This document shows, one piece after another, positions 63,908 to 64,000 of a DNA stretch of 64,000 nt. The first letter of the stretch is position 1; each line of letters opens with the position of its first letter. The notes beneath the pieces are model-generated. The model was not told the origin of the DNA, made no database searches, and saw only the letters and a list, made by a program, of their open reading frames with translations. Source of the DNA: Bdellovibrionales bacterium (GTDB taxonomy: Bacteria; Bdellovibrionota; Bdellovibrionia; Bdellovibrionales; JAMPXM01); NCBI GenBank assembly GCA_016713885.1, contig JADJOF010000003.1:434001-498000 (forward strand), given 5' to 3'. A program made the translations under genes and the position numbers.

Positions 63908-64000
63908 AAGAATCGCAAATAGGTCACCTTCGCCGTATCCGCTCTGGCTGCGGATCTAGAGCAGTAGTTCCGATTTGGAACCGGCTCTATTGAGTCGACG

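Noticed and set aside
1..64000. CRISPR arrays, tRNA or rRNA genes, prophage or insertion sequences
   Set aside because: No spaced direct repeats, cloverleaf-like sequence, integrase or transposase was seen on either strand by eye.

Overview
The window is about 64 kb of gene-dense DNA at roughly 50-55% GC. It looks like the chromosome of a Gram-negative, probably predatory or predator-related deltaproteobacterium-like organism (Bdellovibrionota/Oligoflexia); this placement is an inference. It rests on the many secreted proteins, lipoproteins and beta-barrels, a STAS-CheX/CheY/HD-GYP signalling cluster, an Lgt with a large insertion, a DUF3516-type helicase, a HiPIP, and class Ia ribonucleotide reductase. 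I found no tRNA, rRNA, insertion sequence, CRISPR array or prophage.

Layout. 0-6.5 kb: end of a truncated gene, a Ski2-like helicase, a response regulator, small secreted proteins and a frameshifted M28 peptidase. 6.5-14.6 kb: a tight plus-strand operon with 4-bp overlaps (adenylate-forming ligase, UbiA-like prenyltransferase, PEP-synthase-like phosphotransferase, GNAT), then a secreted alkaline-phosphatase-superfamily enzyme. 14.6-17.1 kb: a secreted HExxH metalloprotease and a secreted unknown. 17.2-22.1 kb: two divergent operons, LolA-like / beta-barrel / BtaA-like (DUF3419) against a LolD-like ATPase and FtsX-type permease; this looks like one lipid or lipoprotein trafficking module. 22.2-23.6 kb: a predicted secreted mono-ADP-ribosyltransferase. 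23.6-28.4 kb: a minus-strand lipid operon (diacylglycerol-kinase-like, extended SDR, acyl-ACP-reductase-like fusion, short atypical SDR). 28.6-41.9 kb: ClpP, ExoD, a lipoprotein/beta-barrel/TolC/lipoprotein series, a beta-propeller lipoprotein, DCC protein, UppP, class IV aminotransferase, TetR and Lgt. 42-47.6 kb: sucA-sucB-lpd. 47.7-54.6 kb: secreted proteins, HiPIP, MarC, HNH, Kup and rhomboid. 54.7-58.8 kb: STAS-CheX, CheY, HD-GYP, ExoIII and DUF502. 58.9-60.1 kb: small secreted proteins. 60.2-63.7 kb: nrdA-nrdB.

A striking property is that at least seven otherwise well-conserved genes are broken by single-base length changes, all placeable in short homopolymers (nine sites). One more gene pair is fused by loss of a stop, and one gene carries an in-frame amber. 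The pattern fits homopolymer sequencing or assembly error better than gene decay, so these genes are given here as reconstructed spans.

The three modules most likely to hold undescribed biology are the ligase/UbiA/PEP-synthase-like/GNAT operon, the LolA/barrel/BtaA/ABC module and the acyl-ACP-reductase-like lipid operon. The secreted ADP-ribosyltransferase is the clearest single candidate effector.
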